Origin: an archaeon
Lineage (GTDB): Archaea; Iainarchaeota; Iainarchaeia; Iainarchaeales; CSSED10-239
DNA: 22,695 nucleotides
Direction of reading: 5' to 3'
Assembly (NCBI GenBank): GCA_029557995.1
Contig: JAKQHQ010000005.1
Span: forward strand, 1-22,695
The notes below the pieces were generated by a model. That model did not search any database. It had not been told where the DNA came from and saw only the letters and a list, made by a program, of their open reading frames with translations. A program made the position numbers and the translations under genes. This document shows, in pieces, positions 6,728-14,675 of this stretch. How positions within the stretch are numbered: the first letter of the stretch is position 1; each line of letters begins with the position of its first letter.

Positions 6728-7888
6728 ATGAAAACAACAAAATTAGGTTTAAGTGGTGGAGAAGCAATAGCTTATGCACTAAAACAAATTAATCCGGAAG
6801 TTTTTGCAATGTACCCTATTACTCCTCAAACACCAATTATTGAAAGCTATGCTAGATATTCTGCTAATGGCTTAGTTGATACTGAAATTATTAGAACAGA
6901 ATCCGAACACTCTGCACTGTCAGCAGTCATTGGTGCAAGTGCGGCAGGTACAAGAGCAGTTACTGCGACAGCTTCGCAAGGTTTACTTTATATGTATGAG
7001 GCACTTTCAGTTGCTAGTGGTCTTCGCCTTCCAATTGTTATGCCTGTAGCAAACAGAGCAATTTCTGCACCAATTAATATTCATTGTGATCATTCAGATT
7101 CTATGTCTGCTCTTGACCAAGGATGGATGCAAGTTTATTGTGAGAATGCCCAAGAAGCTTATGATATGACATTGTTTGGTTTAAGGCTTGCAGAAAGTGT
7201 TTATTTACCAATCATGGTGTGTATTGATGGTTTTTTTACAAGCCATAATATGGAAGTACTTAATGTTTATGATGATTTAAGTGTTAAAAAATTTATTGGA
7301 GAATTTAAACCTAAATATAATCTTCTTGATACTGAGCATCCAGTAACTGTCGGAGCTCTTGCTTTACCTGACAACTATATGGAAATTAGAAAAGAAATGT
7401 TTGATGCTTTCTTGGATGTCAAAGACAACTATAAAAAGACTTCAGATGAATTTAAAGTAAGTTTTGGAAAAGAAATAAACTTCTATGAAGACTATTTTGC
7501 AAGCTCTTCTGAAGTTGTTCTTGTTGTTTTAAGTTCAACTGGAGAAGCTTCAAAAGACATTATTGATAAACTAAGACTACATGGAATGTCTGTTGGTCTT
7601 CTTAGACCAATTTTGTTTAGACCTTTCCTTTATGACGAATATTTAAAACCATTAAAGAAAGCAAAAAAAATAATTGTTCTTGAAAGAACAGAAGGACCAG
7701 GAAGCTACCCCCCTCTTTACAAAGACATTTGCTTAACAATTATGAACGAAAAGAACAAACCAGAAATACATTCACTTGTCTTTGGCCTTGGTGGAAGAGA
7801 TATTTATCAAAAAGATATTGAAGATGTGTTATTGTCTGTAATCTCAGGAAAGAAGCTAAAAAGCAGATATATTGGAATAAAGGAATAA
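6728..7888 (+). CDS. porA: Pyruvate:ferredoxin oxidoreductase, alpha subunit
   Basis: A 386-residue alpha subunit (domain I/II of the 2-oxoacid:ferredoxin oxidoreductase fold). The active-site motif AMYPITPQTPIIE (about 28-40) is present, followed by TESEHSALSAVIGASAAG, TASQGLLYMYE and HCDHSDSMSALDQGWMQ. These contribute the pyrimidine side of the TPP site and pyruvate binding. The C-terminal half has the beta-alpha domain with LLRPILFRPF and VLERTEGPGS. Length agrees with archaeal PorA (about 385-395). Three bases separate it from porD and three from porB, with GGAA-like sites before each, so it sits in one tightly packed operon. It uses AT-rich codons such as TTA and ATT far more than genes on either side of the operon. 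Confidence 0.95.
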   Translation: MKTTKLGLSGGEAIAYALKQINPEVFAMYPITPQTPIIESYARYSANGLVDTEIIRTESEHSALSAVIGASAAGTRAVTATASQGLLYMYEALSVASGLRLPIVMPVANRAISAPINIHCDHSDSMSALDQGWMQVYCENAQEAYDMTLFGLRLAESVYLPIMVCIDGFFTSHNMEVLNVYDDLSVKKFIGEFKPKYNLLDTEHPVTVGALALPDNYMEIRKEMFDAFLDVKDNYKKTSDEFKVSFGKEINFYEDYFASSSEVVLVVLSSTGEASKDIIDKLRLHGMSVGLLRPILFRPFLYDEYLKPLKKAKKIIVLERTEGPGSYPPLYKDICLTIMNEKNKPEIHSLVFGLGGRDIYQKDIEDVLLSVISGKKLKSRYIGIKE

Positions 7889-7891
7889 AAT

Positions 7892-9943
7892 ATGAACTCA
7901 AAAGAACTTGCTTGTAAACTTTTAGATAAGAAAAATATGGTTTCTGGGTATAGGACTTGTGCAGGGTGCCCCATAGCAATCATTTGTAAAACAGTAATTG
8001 CTGCTAGTGATAAACCAGTTGTAGTAGCTAGCGCAACATCTTGTGCAGAAGTTACAACTACAGTTTATCCACAAACTGCTTGGAATATTCCTTGGATACA
8101 TTCTCTTTTTGCTAACTCTGCAGCAACAATCTCTGGAGTTGAATCTGCATACAAGGCACAAAAGAAAAAAGGGAAAATAAAAAAAGACATTAATTTTTTA
8201 GTTATTTCAGGAGACGGTGGAAGCTACGACATTGGACTTGCCTCTCTCTCTGGAGCTTGGGAAAGAGGGCATAATTTTGTTTATCTTTGCTATGATAATG
8301 AAGGATATATGAATTGTTTAAGTAAGGATTCGTTAATTTACACAGAAACTGGACTTAAGAAAATCACTGAAATCGATGTTGGAGAAAAGGTTTATGCTTT
8401 TGATCAAAAGACAAACAAATTAATACTTAAGAGATGTAGTGGCATCTTTGATAATGGTGTTAAGAAAGTTTATGAAATTGAAACATTACATCATAATATT
8501 AAAGCAACAGGAAACCACCCATTTTTAGTTGTTAATAAAGTTCCAAAAGGCAAACCAAATAGATTAATCTGGAAAACACTTGAAGAATTAAAGAAGGGAG
8601 ATCGAGTAATTACATTAAAAAAATTAGAAGGAAAGAAAGCATTCACTTTTAAAAAAATAACACTTTCCAAGAAAGGAGACTATAAAGTTAATTGTATAAA
8701 TAAAGTCAAAATCCCAAAAAAATCAACAAGTGATTTGATGTTATTTTTAGGACTTTATGTTGGAGATGGTTGGGCAAGGAAAAAGGGAGAAATTGGTTTT
8801 GCGTTACCTGAAGGGGCTGTTGGCAGAGACAAATGTATTGCTGCTTGTAAAAAAGTGTTTGGATTAAAAACAATTACTACAGATAAATTTTATATTTATA
8901 TGAACTCAATTAATATTACAAGATTTATTGATTCTTTAGGATTTGAACACGGTGCAAAAAACAAAATTATACCTTCTTGGATATATACAATTCCTGATGA
9001 CCAAAAAGAAGCATTCATTGAAGGACTATTATTATCAGATGGATATGTGTATAAAAAGAAAAAAGATAGTTGTAGATATCTTTCTGCAAGTAAAGAACTT
9101 ATATTAAGATTAAGATTATTGTTACAAACATTAAATTATAGAGTTGGGAAAGTAACTGTACAAAGAAAAGAAAAAGGCACTTTTGTAGTTTATCGCCCAT
9201 TATTAAAAGATGCAGAATATTATTCAATTTGCTTTAGTAAAAAATACCCTTGGAATATTGCTAAATATCCAACACAATACAAATACCAAAATTTCTTAAT
9301 TGGAAACGAAAACTTTGATACAGAGATTATTAAGAATATTAAAGAAATTGGAAAAGAACAAACATATGATCTAAGAGTTGACGGGGAACACAATTTTATT
9401 GCAGATGGAATTGTAGTTCATAACACAGGTAATCAGCGTTCATCAGCTACGCCAAAAGGTGCAGTAACAACAACAACGCCAGCAGGAAAAGCAAGTTATG
9501 GAAAAATAGAGTTTCCAAAGGACTTAGCAAAGATTGCTGCTGCCCATAATATTCCTTATGTTGCTCAGGTTAATTCTCATAACCAAATAGATATGTTTGA
9601 AAAAGCAAAAAAAGCTTTTGATGTTAATGGCCCAGCAGTATTGGTTTCTTTTGCAGCTTGCCCAACAAACATGAAAGCCCCTTCTTCTCAGACCATAAAG
9701 ATTAGTAAACTTGCTACAGAAACTTGCTTTTGGCCTCTTTATGAAGTAATAAACGGGAAAGTAATTATCAATTACAAGCCAGAAAAGAAACTGCCAATTG
9801 AAGAATTTCTAAAAACACAAACTAAATTTAAAGACGTTTTAAAACCAGAAAATAAAGCAGTTCTTAAATCCATACAAGATGAAGTAGATAGAAGGTATAG
9901 AGAGCTGTTGTCTCTTGAAAGCATAGGCAAGGAAAAAGAATAG
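7892..9943 (+). CDS. porB: Pyruvate:ferredoxin oxidoreductase, beta subunit, interrupted by an intein
   Basis: A 683-residue precursor. Removing the intein (residues 142-511) leaves 313 residues, the normal size of PorB, which binds TPP-Mg and one [4Fe-4S] cluster. Cluster ligands are C23 and C26 in RTCAGCP, C51 in ATSCAEV and a late Cys in FAACPTNM. The TPP motif starts at GDGG (107-110) and ends near N136 in CYDNEGYMN. The intein separates MN from TGNQRSS, so host residues on both sides form the cofactor loop and the enzyme should be inactive until splicing. The joined sequence YMNTGNQRSSATP is an uninterrupted family match, which fixes the splice points. It is the last gene of the por operon. 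T-rich DNA follows the stop. Confidence 0.94.
   Translation: MNSKELACKLLDKKNMVSGYRTCAGCPIAIICKTVIAASDKPVVVASATSCAEVTTTVYPQTAWNIPWIHSLFANSAATISGVESAYKAQKKKGKIKKDINFLVISGDGGSYDIGLASLSGAWERGHNFVYLCYDNEGYMNCLSKDSLIYTETGLKKITEIDVGEKVYAFDQKTNKLILKRCSGIFDNGVKKVYEIETLHHNIKATGNHPFLVVNKVPKGKPNRLIWKTLEELKKGDRVITLKKLEGKKAFTFKKITLSKKGDYKVNCINKVKIPKKSTSDLMLFLGLYVGDGWARKKGEIGFALPEGAVGRDKCIAACKKVFGLKTITTDKFYIYMNSINITRFIDSLGFEHGAKNKIIPSWIYTIPDDQKEAFIEGLLLSDGYVYKKKKDSCRYLSASKELILRLRLLLQTLNYRVGKVTVQRKEKGTFVVYRPLLKDAEYYSICFSKKYPWNIAKYPTQYKYQNFLIGNENFDTEIIKNIKEIGKEQTYDLRVDGEHNFIADGIVVHNTGNQRSSATPKGAVTTTTPAGKASYGKIEFPKDLAKIAAAHNIPYVAQVNSHNQIDMFEKAKKAFDVNGPAVLVSFAACPTNMKAPSSQTIKISKLATETCFWPLYEVINGKVIINYKPEKKLPIEEFLKTQTKFKDVLKPENKAVLKSIQDEVDRRYRELLSLESIGKEKE
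8315..9424 (+). mobile_element. Intein with LAGLIDADG homing endonuclease inside porB
   Basis: An in-frame 370-residue insert with all class 1 intein marks. It begins with Cys (block A, CLSKDSLIYTETG), has the block B motif TGNHPF (T206, H209 of the precursor) and ends with block F/G YDLRVDGEHNFIADG then VVHN. The +1 residue is Thr. Between the splicing halves is a homing endonuclease with two LAGLIDADG-type helices, LFLGLYVGDGW (about 284-294, D292) and FIEGLLLSDGY (about 375-385, D383). Both carry their acidic residue, so the endonuclease may be active. The insertion site is the TPP-binding loop of PorB, a highly conserved stretch typical of intein homing sites. The reading is very AT-rich, like the rest of porDAB. 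Confidence 0.96.
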
Positions 9944-9964
9944 AAATTTCTGTAATTTGGATTT

Positions 9965-9979
9965 TATATTGGTTTTTTC
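9965..9979 (+). terminator. Possible T-tract terminator of the por operon
   Basis: A T-rich stretch ending in six T residues (9973-9978) lies about 20-35 bp after the porB stop. Archaeal polymerases often end at T-tracts without a hairpin. It also borders the 3' end of the convergent small gene. Confidence 0.35.
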
Positions 9980-10162
9980 TTAATTGCTTTTTGGTCTTTG
10001 CTTAGTTTTAACTACTTTTGGCTTTTTCTTGAAAAGCCCTTTGTTTGCTAGCTCCATAAGCTCGTCTATGGATATCCCTTCGCTAGCTTTAGCTTTGGTC
10101 TGCTTCTTTGGCTTAACTACCTGCTTTGGCATACTTGCCTTCTTTTTAATTGATTTAACCAT
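9980..10162 (-). CDS. Lysine-rich 60-residue protein of unknown function
   Basis: A small, very basic protein: a Lys/Gln/Ala-rich N-terminal half (MVKSIKKKASMPKQVVKPKK), a short acidic helix in the middle (SIDELMELANKGLF, about 31-44) and a basic tail (KKKPKVVKTKQRPKSN). It is supported as a gene by a strong GGAGG (minus strand, 10173-10177) ten bases before ATG 10162. The composition suggests nucleic-acid or ribosome binding, with the helix as a possible protein contact, but I do not recognise a family. It follows top6A on the same strand after 145 bp filled by a TATA-like repeat array, so it probably has its own promoter. Confidence 0.6.
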   Translation of the reverse strand: MVKSIKKKASMPKQVVKPKKQTKAKASEGISIDELMELANKGLFKKKPKVVKTKQRPKSN

Positions 10163-10194
10163 TTGCTTAATCCCTCCATTAGTTGTTTTATTAT

Positions 10195-10313
10195 TTACTT
10201 TATTTATTTTATAGGTTGCTTTATTTCTTATAGGTTAATTTATTTCTTTATAGATTGCTTTATTTCTTATAAGTTAATTTATTTCTTTATAGGTTAATTT
10301 ATTTATTTTACAG
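10195..10313. repeat. AT-rich tandem repeat of about 19-20 bp with TATA-like cores
   Basis: Between top6A and the 60-residue gene lie at least five direct repeats. Four units are at 10213-10231, 10232-10251, 10252-10270 and 10271-10290, and a fifth diverging unit starts at 10291. A weaker copy precedes them. A 19-nt form (GGTTGCTTTATTTCTTAT) and a 20-nt form (GGTTAATTTATTTCTTTAT) alternate, giving a 39-bp higher-order period. On the minus strand each unit has a core such as CCTATAAAG or CTTATAAG. The core nearest the small gene (about 10206-10213) is placed to start a transcript near 10185. Whether the repeats are regulatory or just slippage products cannot be told from sequence. Confidence 0.8.
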
Positions 10314-11465
10314 GAAAATCTCTTTTTCTATTTTTTCAGGAAGGTATTTTCTTGCAACAAAGTCAAGAGACTTGTTAGCAAGCGCCTGCTGCTCTATCCT
10401 GATTTTTTTATCTATTGCAAACTTTAACTCTGCTTGCCATTCCTTTGACTGAAACCATGGATAGCTCATCAGCTCTTTTGCCCTCTTGATGTCACCCTCT
10501 TTCATCTTTTCAGTAACATTCTGCAAGCCATAGGTCTCAACATCAGTCAAGGTCATCCCAACATACCTTGCATCAGGGACAGCTAGGTACTTAGAATGAG
10601 CAGCTAGTGCCATTGAGCCACTCTTGATTACTGAATAGATGTACCAGCCGTATGGGTCGCCATCAGTGAACACAATCACAGGCAAGTCATACTCAAACCT
10701 TAACCTATGTACCAGCCTTCTTGCGCCTCTAGCTGCCTGCCCCCCAGTGCCTATAAGTATTGCATTATGCTTTGGAGCGTACTTTTCCTCAATAAGCCTG
10801 TTGTACATTGCTGCTGTCTCAATCACAAGCAAGAAATCTGCATTGACATCAACAATCTCCACCTCTTCTGGCTCAATCCTGGACATTATACTCCAGCCAC
10901 CCCTCCCAAGTGAGTTGCAGTTGAATACATCATTGTCGTGCTTTAGGTCTTTTAGGGTAATGTCTCCGTAAAGCGAGCCCTTTGACTCAGCGTGAAGCCC
11001 TAGCTTTTCCCTGATTGTGCTTACAGCATGCTCAACATCAACAATCACCTCATCCGACTCGCTCTGCGCGTCAAAGGTGTTTTCCTTGGTGTTTGCAACA
11101 GTTCTTTTCAGCTCGTAATAGATTTCTCTGATTGATGCTGTCTTACCTTCCTTTAGATACTCATTGCATTTGTCGTTAACTAACATTGTCTGCATGAACT
11201 TCCTAGCAGCCCCAAGATTCAAAAATGGTCTGACAACCTTCTTGTCGCCTAATTGTATATACTTCTTGTTCTCATCAAAATATATATTGCTAAGCCCACG
11301 AACTTTTGTTGTAAAGGTTGGATGCCTGTTGGTCTTAATCTGCTCAACAATGTCTTTAGCAAGCTGGTAGGTGCGCTGTTCAATATCCTTTGTTGTCTCG
11401 GTCTCATACTTGTCAAGCCCTTTGTGCTCGCGCTTTTTCACAAGTGTTGTTTCTGATTTAGGCAT
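10308..11465 (-). CDS. top6A: DNA topoisomerase VI subunit A
   Basis: A 385-residue Spo11-like catalytic subunit of the type IIB topoisomerase, which cuts both DNA strands and relaxes or decatenates DNA with Top6B. Numbering here includes the four extra residues of an upstream GTG start. The winged-helix CAP domain holds the catalytic tyrosine in SIREIYYELKRT (Y121 likely). The Toprim domain has VIETAAM (E220) and the metal motif TDGDPYGW (D272, D274). Length fits the family (about 360-390). The start is ATG 11465 because GGAGTGAT lies seven bases upstream. A GTG at 11477 overlapping the top6B stop is the alternative. It is translated directly after top6B, the usual archaeal order. Confidence 0.96.
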   Translation of the reverse strand: MPKSETTLVKKREHKGLDKYETETTKDIEQRTYQLAKDIVEQIKTNRHPTFTTKVRGLSNIYFDENKKYIQLGDKKVVRPFLNLGAARKFMQTMLVNDKCNEYLKEGKTASIREIYYELKRTVANTKENTFDAQSESDEVIVDVEHAVSTIREKLGLHAESKGSLYGDITLKDLKHDNDVFNCNSLGRGGWSIMSRIEPEEVEIVDVNADFLLVIETAAMYNRLIEEKYAPKHNAILIGTGGQAARGARRLVHRLRFEYDLPVIVFTDGDPYGWYIYSVIKSGSMALAAHSKYLAVPDARYVGMTLTDVETYGLQNVTEKMKEGDIKRAKELMSYPWFQSKEWQAELKFAIDKKIRIEQQALANKSLDFVARKYLPEKIEKEIFL

Positions 11466-11473
11466 AATCCATA

Positions 11474-13165
11474 TCACTCCTTAAACTCCTCGTCCTCGTC
11501 AATTACCCCTTCGTCTTCCTGGCTAATCTCGTCGTCAGCTATCTTTATCCCCTCGTCTTCCATCTTCAGCTTTTCAAGAACCATCCTGTTGAGGTTTTTT
11601 AAAAGCAAATCCTTCTCTTTTTCGCCTGTTGTGTGCGCAAGTGCCTCAACCACATATGGTGCATATTTTGCAAACACTTTTTTCTTCTCTTTTTTCTCCT
11701 CTTCTCTTTTCTTATCAATAATATAGATCCCAACCTTCCTTGCTACCTCCATTAACGCTAGCTTAATCTCGCTTATTATGTCTGGGTCTTCAGCAACTGC
11801 TGACTTGCCTGTTGAGGTGTATGGTATATGAACAGATATCAAGTTAATAAGTACTGTAATCGGGCTCTCCTCAAATTTGGATATACCATATCTTTTCCAG
11901 TCAATTGACTCAACGGTTTTTGTTATCGCACAGCCACCTGCATCAAAAAGCAATGGCGCCTTATTTGCATATCTTATGATCTCAGATGCGCGAACCTCTT
12001 CGGTTATAACCTGTTTCTTGTCTATTGTCTTTTCAACACTTACAATCCTGCCTGCCTTACCGCCATAAGCGATCCCTGCTTCAATCTGAAATGCATAACC
12101 GCCTTGGTAGACAGCTGGCTTTCTTGTAACAACATCCAAGAACTCTGGCTCAACTATGGACTTTAGAGATTTTTTAATATGCTCCTCGCCAATAGGAACA
12201 AGGTTGTCTGTGCTTGGGGCTATGAATTTAGTTTGCTTGATTGCATTTACTAGGTCTTCGGCCTCTTCCCAGGTAAGGGTTTTCGGGTCTTTGTTCAAAT
12301 CAAAATGTACAAGAGCAGAAATATTGTCAATGGATGTCTGCCCAAACCTGTCAAATGTGCTTGTCAAAAACGAGCAAACCTTCCTTGCAGGCGTATGCCT
12401 AGCGTAAGTTAATAGCTCGTCTACTGTCAGACCCCTTGGATGTGGCTTGACTGCTGTTGGTATGCTTGGTAGCTTACTGACAGTCCTTGTGTAGATTGTA
12501 ACTTCCCCAAAAGGGTCTTGAAACTTTAGGGTTAAGTGTGGATTAGCAATAGCAGTCCTTCTAATATACTCATCAACGCTTGTCTGCCCTTTCTTGTAGA
12601 TTATATCCTTGAACTTGCATTTTACAGCTAACCCCTTGAACTTGTTTTCAAGATAGTGCTTATCTGAAACCTTTGGAGTGTTTGTCTTGCTGTCAATCGT
12701 AATCTCTATTGAAACTGTCTTTCCTTTGTTTGTGCCAGATATGAGCTTTGTGGGCTTGCCAGTTGTCATCTGTGACAAAAGTATTATCCCACTTACACCT
12801 ATACCCTGCTGACCCCTGGTCTGCACAAGCCTATGAAACTTTGTGCCTGCTAGAAGCTTACCCATAGCACTTGCTAGCTTGTCCTCAGGTATGCCTGGAC
12901 CGTTGTCAATAACAGATATCTCATAATATTCTGTGCCAAGCTCGGAAATTGAGACATTAATCTCTGGAAGTATGCCTGCTTCTTCACAGGCGTCTAGGGA
13001 ATTTGTCACAAGCTCATGTACAATGGTTGTCATTGTTCTTTGCTTACCAGAAAGCCCAAGCATCTGCTTGTTCTTCTTGAAAAAATCAGCTACTGAATGC
13101 TCTTTGAACTCAGTAAACAACTCCTCAGCTTCTATCTCTTTTCTTTGTGGCTCAGTTTCTTGCAT
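11474..13165 (-). CDS. top6B: DNA topoisomerase VI subunit B
   Basis: A 563-residue GHKL ATPase subunit that drives DNA passage. The Bergerat ATP site is complete: the N-box HELVTNSLDAC (E51, N55, D58), G1 in IDNGPGIP (87-93) and G2 in RGQQGIGVSG (117-126). An H2TH-like region (about 240-310) includes PRGLTVDELL. The transducer domain carries the switch lysine in YTSTGKSAVAE (K454). The C-terminal 90 residues are a charged helical stretch ending in an acidic tail (DDEISQEDEGVIDEDEE), longer than the minimal enzyme. The start ATG 13165 has TGTGA eight bases upstream and a TATA-like element at 13220-13232, implying a leader of about 35 nt. It is co-transcribed with top6A. Confidence 0.97.
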   Translation of the reverse strand: MQETEPQRKEIEAEELFTEFKEHSVADFFKKNKQMLGLSGKQRTMTTIVHELVTNSLDACEEAGILPEINVSISELGTEYYEISVIDNGPGIPEDKLASAMGKLLAGTKFHRLVQTRGQQGIGVSGIILLSQMTTGKPTKLISGTNKGKTVSIEITIDSKTNTPKVSDKHYLENKFKGLAVKCKFKDIIYKKGQTSVDEYIRRTAIANPHLTLKFQDPFGEVTIYTRTVSKLPSIPTAVKPHPRGLTVDELLTYARHTPARKVCSFLTSTFDRFGQTSIDNISALVHFDLNKDPKTLTWEEAEDLVNAIKQTKFIAPSTDNLVPIGEEHIKKSLKSIVEPEFLDVVTRKPAVYQGGYAFQIEAGIAYGGKAGRIVSVEKTIDKKQVITEEVRASEIIRYANKAPLLFDAGGCAITKTVESIDWKRYGISKFEESPITVLINLISVHIPYTSTGKSAVAEDPDIISEIKLALMEVARKVGIYIIDKKREEEKKEKKKVFAKYAPYVVEALAHTTGEKEKDLLLKNLNRMVLEKLKMEDEGIKIADDEISQEDEGVIDEDEEFKE

Positions 13166-13219
13166 AAACTTTTTTCACATCTTTTTAAGGTTTATCAAAA
13201 CAAAATCAAGTAGAGGGCG

Positions 13220-13232
13220 CTTTTTATATATG
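13220..13232 (-). promoter_or_regulatory. TATA box of the top6BA operon
   Basis: On the minus strand this reads CATATATAAAAAG, about 60 bp upstream of the top6B ATG at 13165. It would start a transcript with a leader of about 35 nt. A second weaker element, CCTTAAAAAG at 13181-13190, is too close to the start codon for a normal transcript. The rest of 13233-13350 is AT-rich non-coding DNA with T-runs on the minus strand that may end the upstream transcript. Confidence 0.5.
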
Positions 13233-13350
13233 GGTGTTTATTATAATATCTGGATGTATTATATATTATATATAATTATAAATATATTATAGTTAAAAAT
13301 CTTTAAAAACAGATGCTTAAGCCATAAGCTACACTTTACTACAAAAACAA

Positions 13351-13914
13351 TTAGTCAAAGTTTATGTCGTCAATTGCTGTGCTTTCTTCTTGCCTGTAGT
13401 TTCTTGCTGTCTTGCTTGACTTTAGCATCTTAAAGACAGTGGTGTGTTTGCAACCGCCGACTATTGCAGTTATTATCTTTTGGATTTCAGAGACATCATC
13501 AGCTTTTGCTATGACTGAAATAGTTTTTCCAAAGACGCTTATCTTGCAATGGAACTGCTTTTCAAGCATTGCCTTTATGGAACCGTTTCTTCCAATGACC
13601 CTACCCTTTATCTGCTCAAGCCTACTCTCGCTTTTGCCAAGCATATCGTCCAAGGTTATAACCTCAATTGTGTAGTCGTCCTTGAGTATCATAAAAGCGT
13701 CATCTGGCGAAAAGCCCCTTGATACAGCAGACAATAGCTTTTTTGCGTTATATATATCATAGTAATTATTGCCACCAACAATAACTATATCTCCTGTGTG
13801 ACTGTCAATGTCTAATCTTGTGTGGGTTGCCTTCTCTATGTTTCTCTTTGTAGTGCCTTGGTGCCCTATGATTACTGGTATCCTCTGCTGGGTTACCTTA
13901 ATTGTCTCTTCCAT
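13351..13914 (-). CDS. KH-domain RNA-binding protein, archaeal Pno1/Dim2 homologue
   Basis: A 187-residue protein with two KH domains. KH1 (about 8-60) has RIPVIIGHQGTTKRNIEK with the GHQG loop. KH2 (about 98-152) has RVIGRNGSIKAMLEK with the GRNG loop. This is the layout of Pno1/Dim2, which binds the 3' end of small-subunit rRNA during maturation and works with the Nob1 nuclease and Rio kinases. The tail after residue 165 is polar and basic, then acidic. Its start overlaps the 3' end of the rio1 gene by 17 bp, so the two are coupled, as in many archaea. Length is typical (about 180-190). Confidence 0.9.
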   Translation of the reverse strand: MEETIKVTQQRIPVIIGHQGTTKRNIEKATHTRLDIDSHTGDIVIVGGNNYYDIYNAKKLLSAVSRGFSPDDAFMILKDDYTIEVITLDDMLGKSESRLEQIKGRVIGRNGSIKAMLEKQFHCKISVFGKTISVIAKADDVSEIQKIITAIVGGCKHTTVFKMLKSSKTARNYRQEESTAIDDINFD

Positions 13915-14632
13915 AAATCTCTTCCTTCTTACTTTTTATGTCCTCTAAAAACAAACTTGGGGTAAGCTTCCTTTCTGGAAACCTGCTTTTTAAAAATCTT
14001 GTGATGTTTAAAATATCTCTTTTTAGGAAATCTTTTGCCTTTGGGTGGTTGTGTAAAACCGCCTGCCCAAAGTCAATGACATTTATCTTCTGGGTTTGTG
14101 GGTCTATGAGTATGTTATATTGCGAAAAGTCAGCATGCACGAGCTTAGCGCCATAAAGCAATTTTGCATAGTTTTCAACAAGCTGTGGATAGACCACCTC
14201 AAAATCAAATTCCGCGTCTTTTAGCATTGGAAAGCTTTTGCTATCTCTCCCTATAAACGACATTATAAGTATGTTCTTTTCCCTTGCAAGTGGCACAGGA
14301 CAACATACCCCATTGTTAAGTGCAAGAGTTAGGTTCTTGTATTCCTTGCTTGCCCAGGCAAGGACTATATCCCTCTTGTCCTTCCCAAGCTTTTTAAATC
14401 TGAAATCACCTTTTATGTATTTTTCCATGTTCTTGAACTTGGATGTCTCCTTCTTATAGATTTTTGCTACTAATGGCACTGTGCCAAGATGCCCAAGGAA
14501 TGTGACTGCCTCTTTCCCTGAAGAGATTGGAGAGTCAATTGAATCTATTATGCTACTGTTGGACAGCTTGAATAAGGCGTCATGCGTTTGCGCATCAAAG
14601 ACATAACCCTCTATCTTTTTTATATCATCCAT
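13898..14632 (-). CDS. rio1: RIO1-type serine/threonine protein kinase
   Basis: A 244-residue RIO kinase/ATPase acting in late 40S-type (30S) subunit maturation. Motifs are the RIO1-type flexible P-loop SSGKEA (37-42), the ATP lysine in LVAKIYK (K57), the hinge ILIMSFIG (121-128), the catalytic loop VHADFSQYNIL (D168, N173), the metal-binding VIDFGQAV (D187), and KRDILNITRFL. SSGKEA (as STGKEA) marks Rio1 rather than Rio2, and no N-terminal winged helix is present. ATG 14632 is preceded by GGAAAG. It lies between aif1A (43-bp gap) and the KH gene (17-bp overlap), an arrangement common in archaea that groups ribosome maturation with translation initiation. Confidence 0.94.
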   Translation of the reverse strand: MDDIKKIEGYVFDAQTHDALFKLSNSSIIDSIDSPISSGKEAVTFLGHLGTVPLVAKIYKKETSKFKNMEKYIKGDFRFKKLGKDKRDIVLAWASKEYKNLTLALNNGVCCPVPLAREKNILIMSFIGRDSKSFPMLKDAEFDFEVVYPQLVENYAKLLYGAKLVHADFSQYNILIDPQTQKINVIDFGQAVLHNHPKAKDFLKRDILNITRFLKSRFPERKLTPSLFLEDIKSKKEEIYGRDN

Positions 14633-14675
14633 AACTTTCCTTTTTCCACTAAAAATAGAGTTTCCCCACCCCCCC

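Noticed and set aside
14660..14675. G-rich tract (seven G, T, four G on the minus strand) between aif1A and rio1 as a G-quadruplex
   Set aside because: Only two G-runs are present, not the four needed. It may be a leader feature of rio1 but nothing supports a quadruplex.
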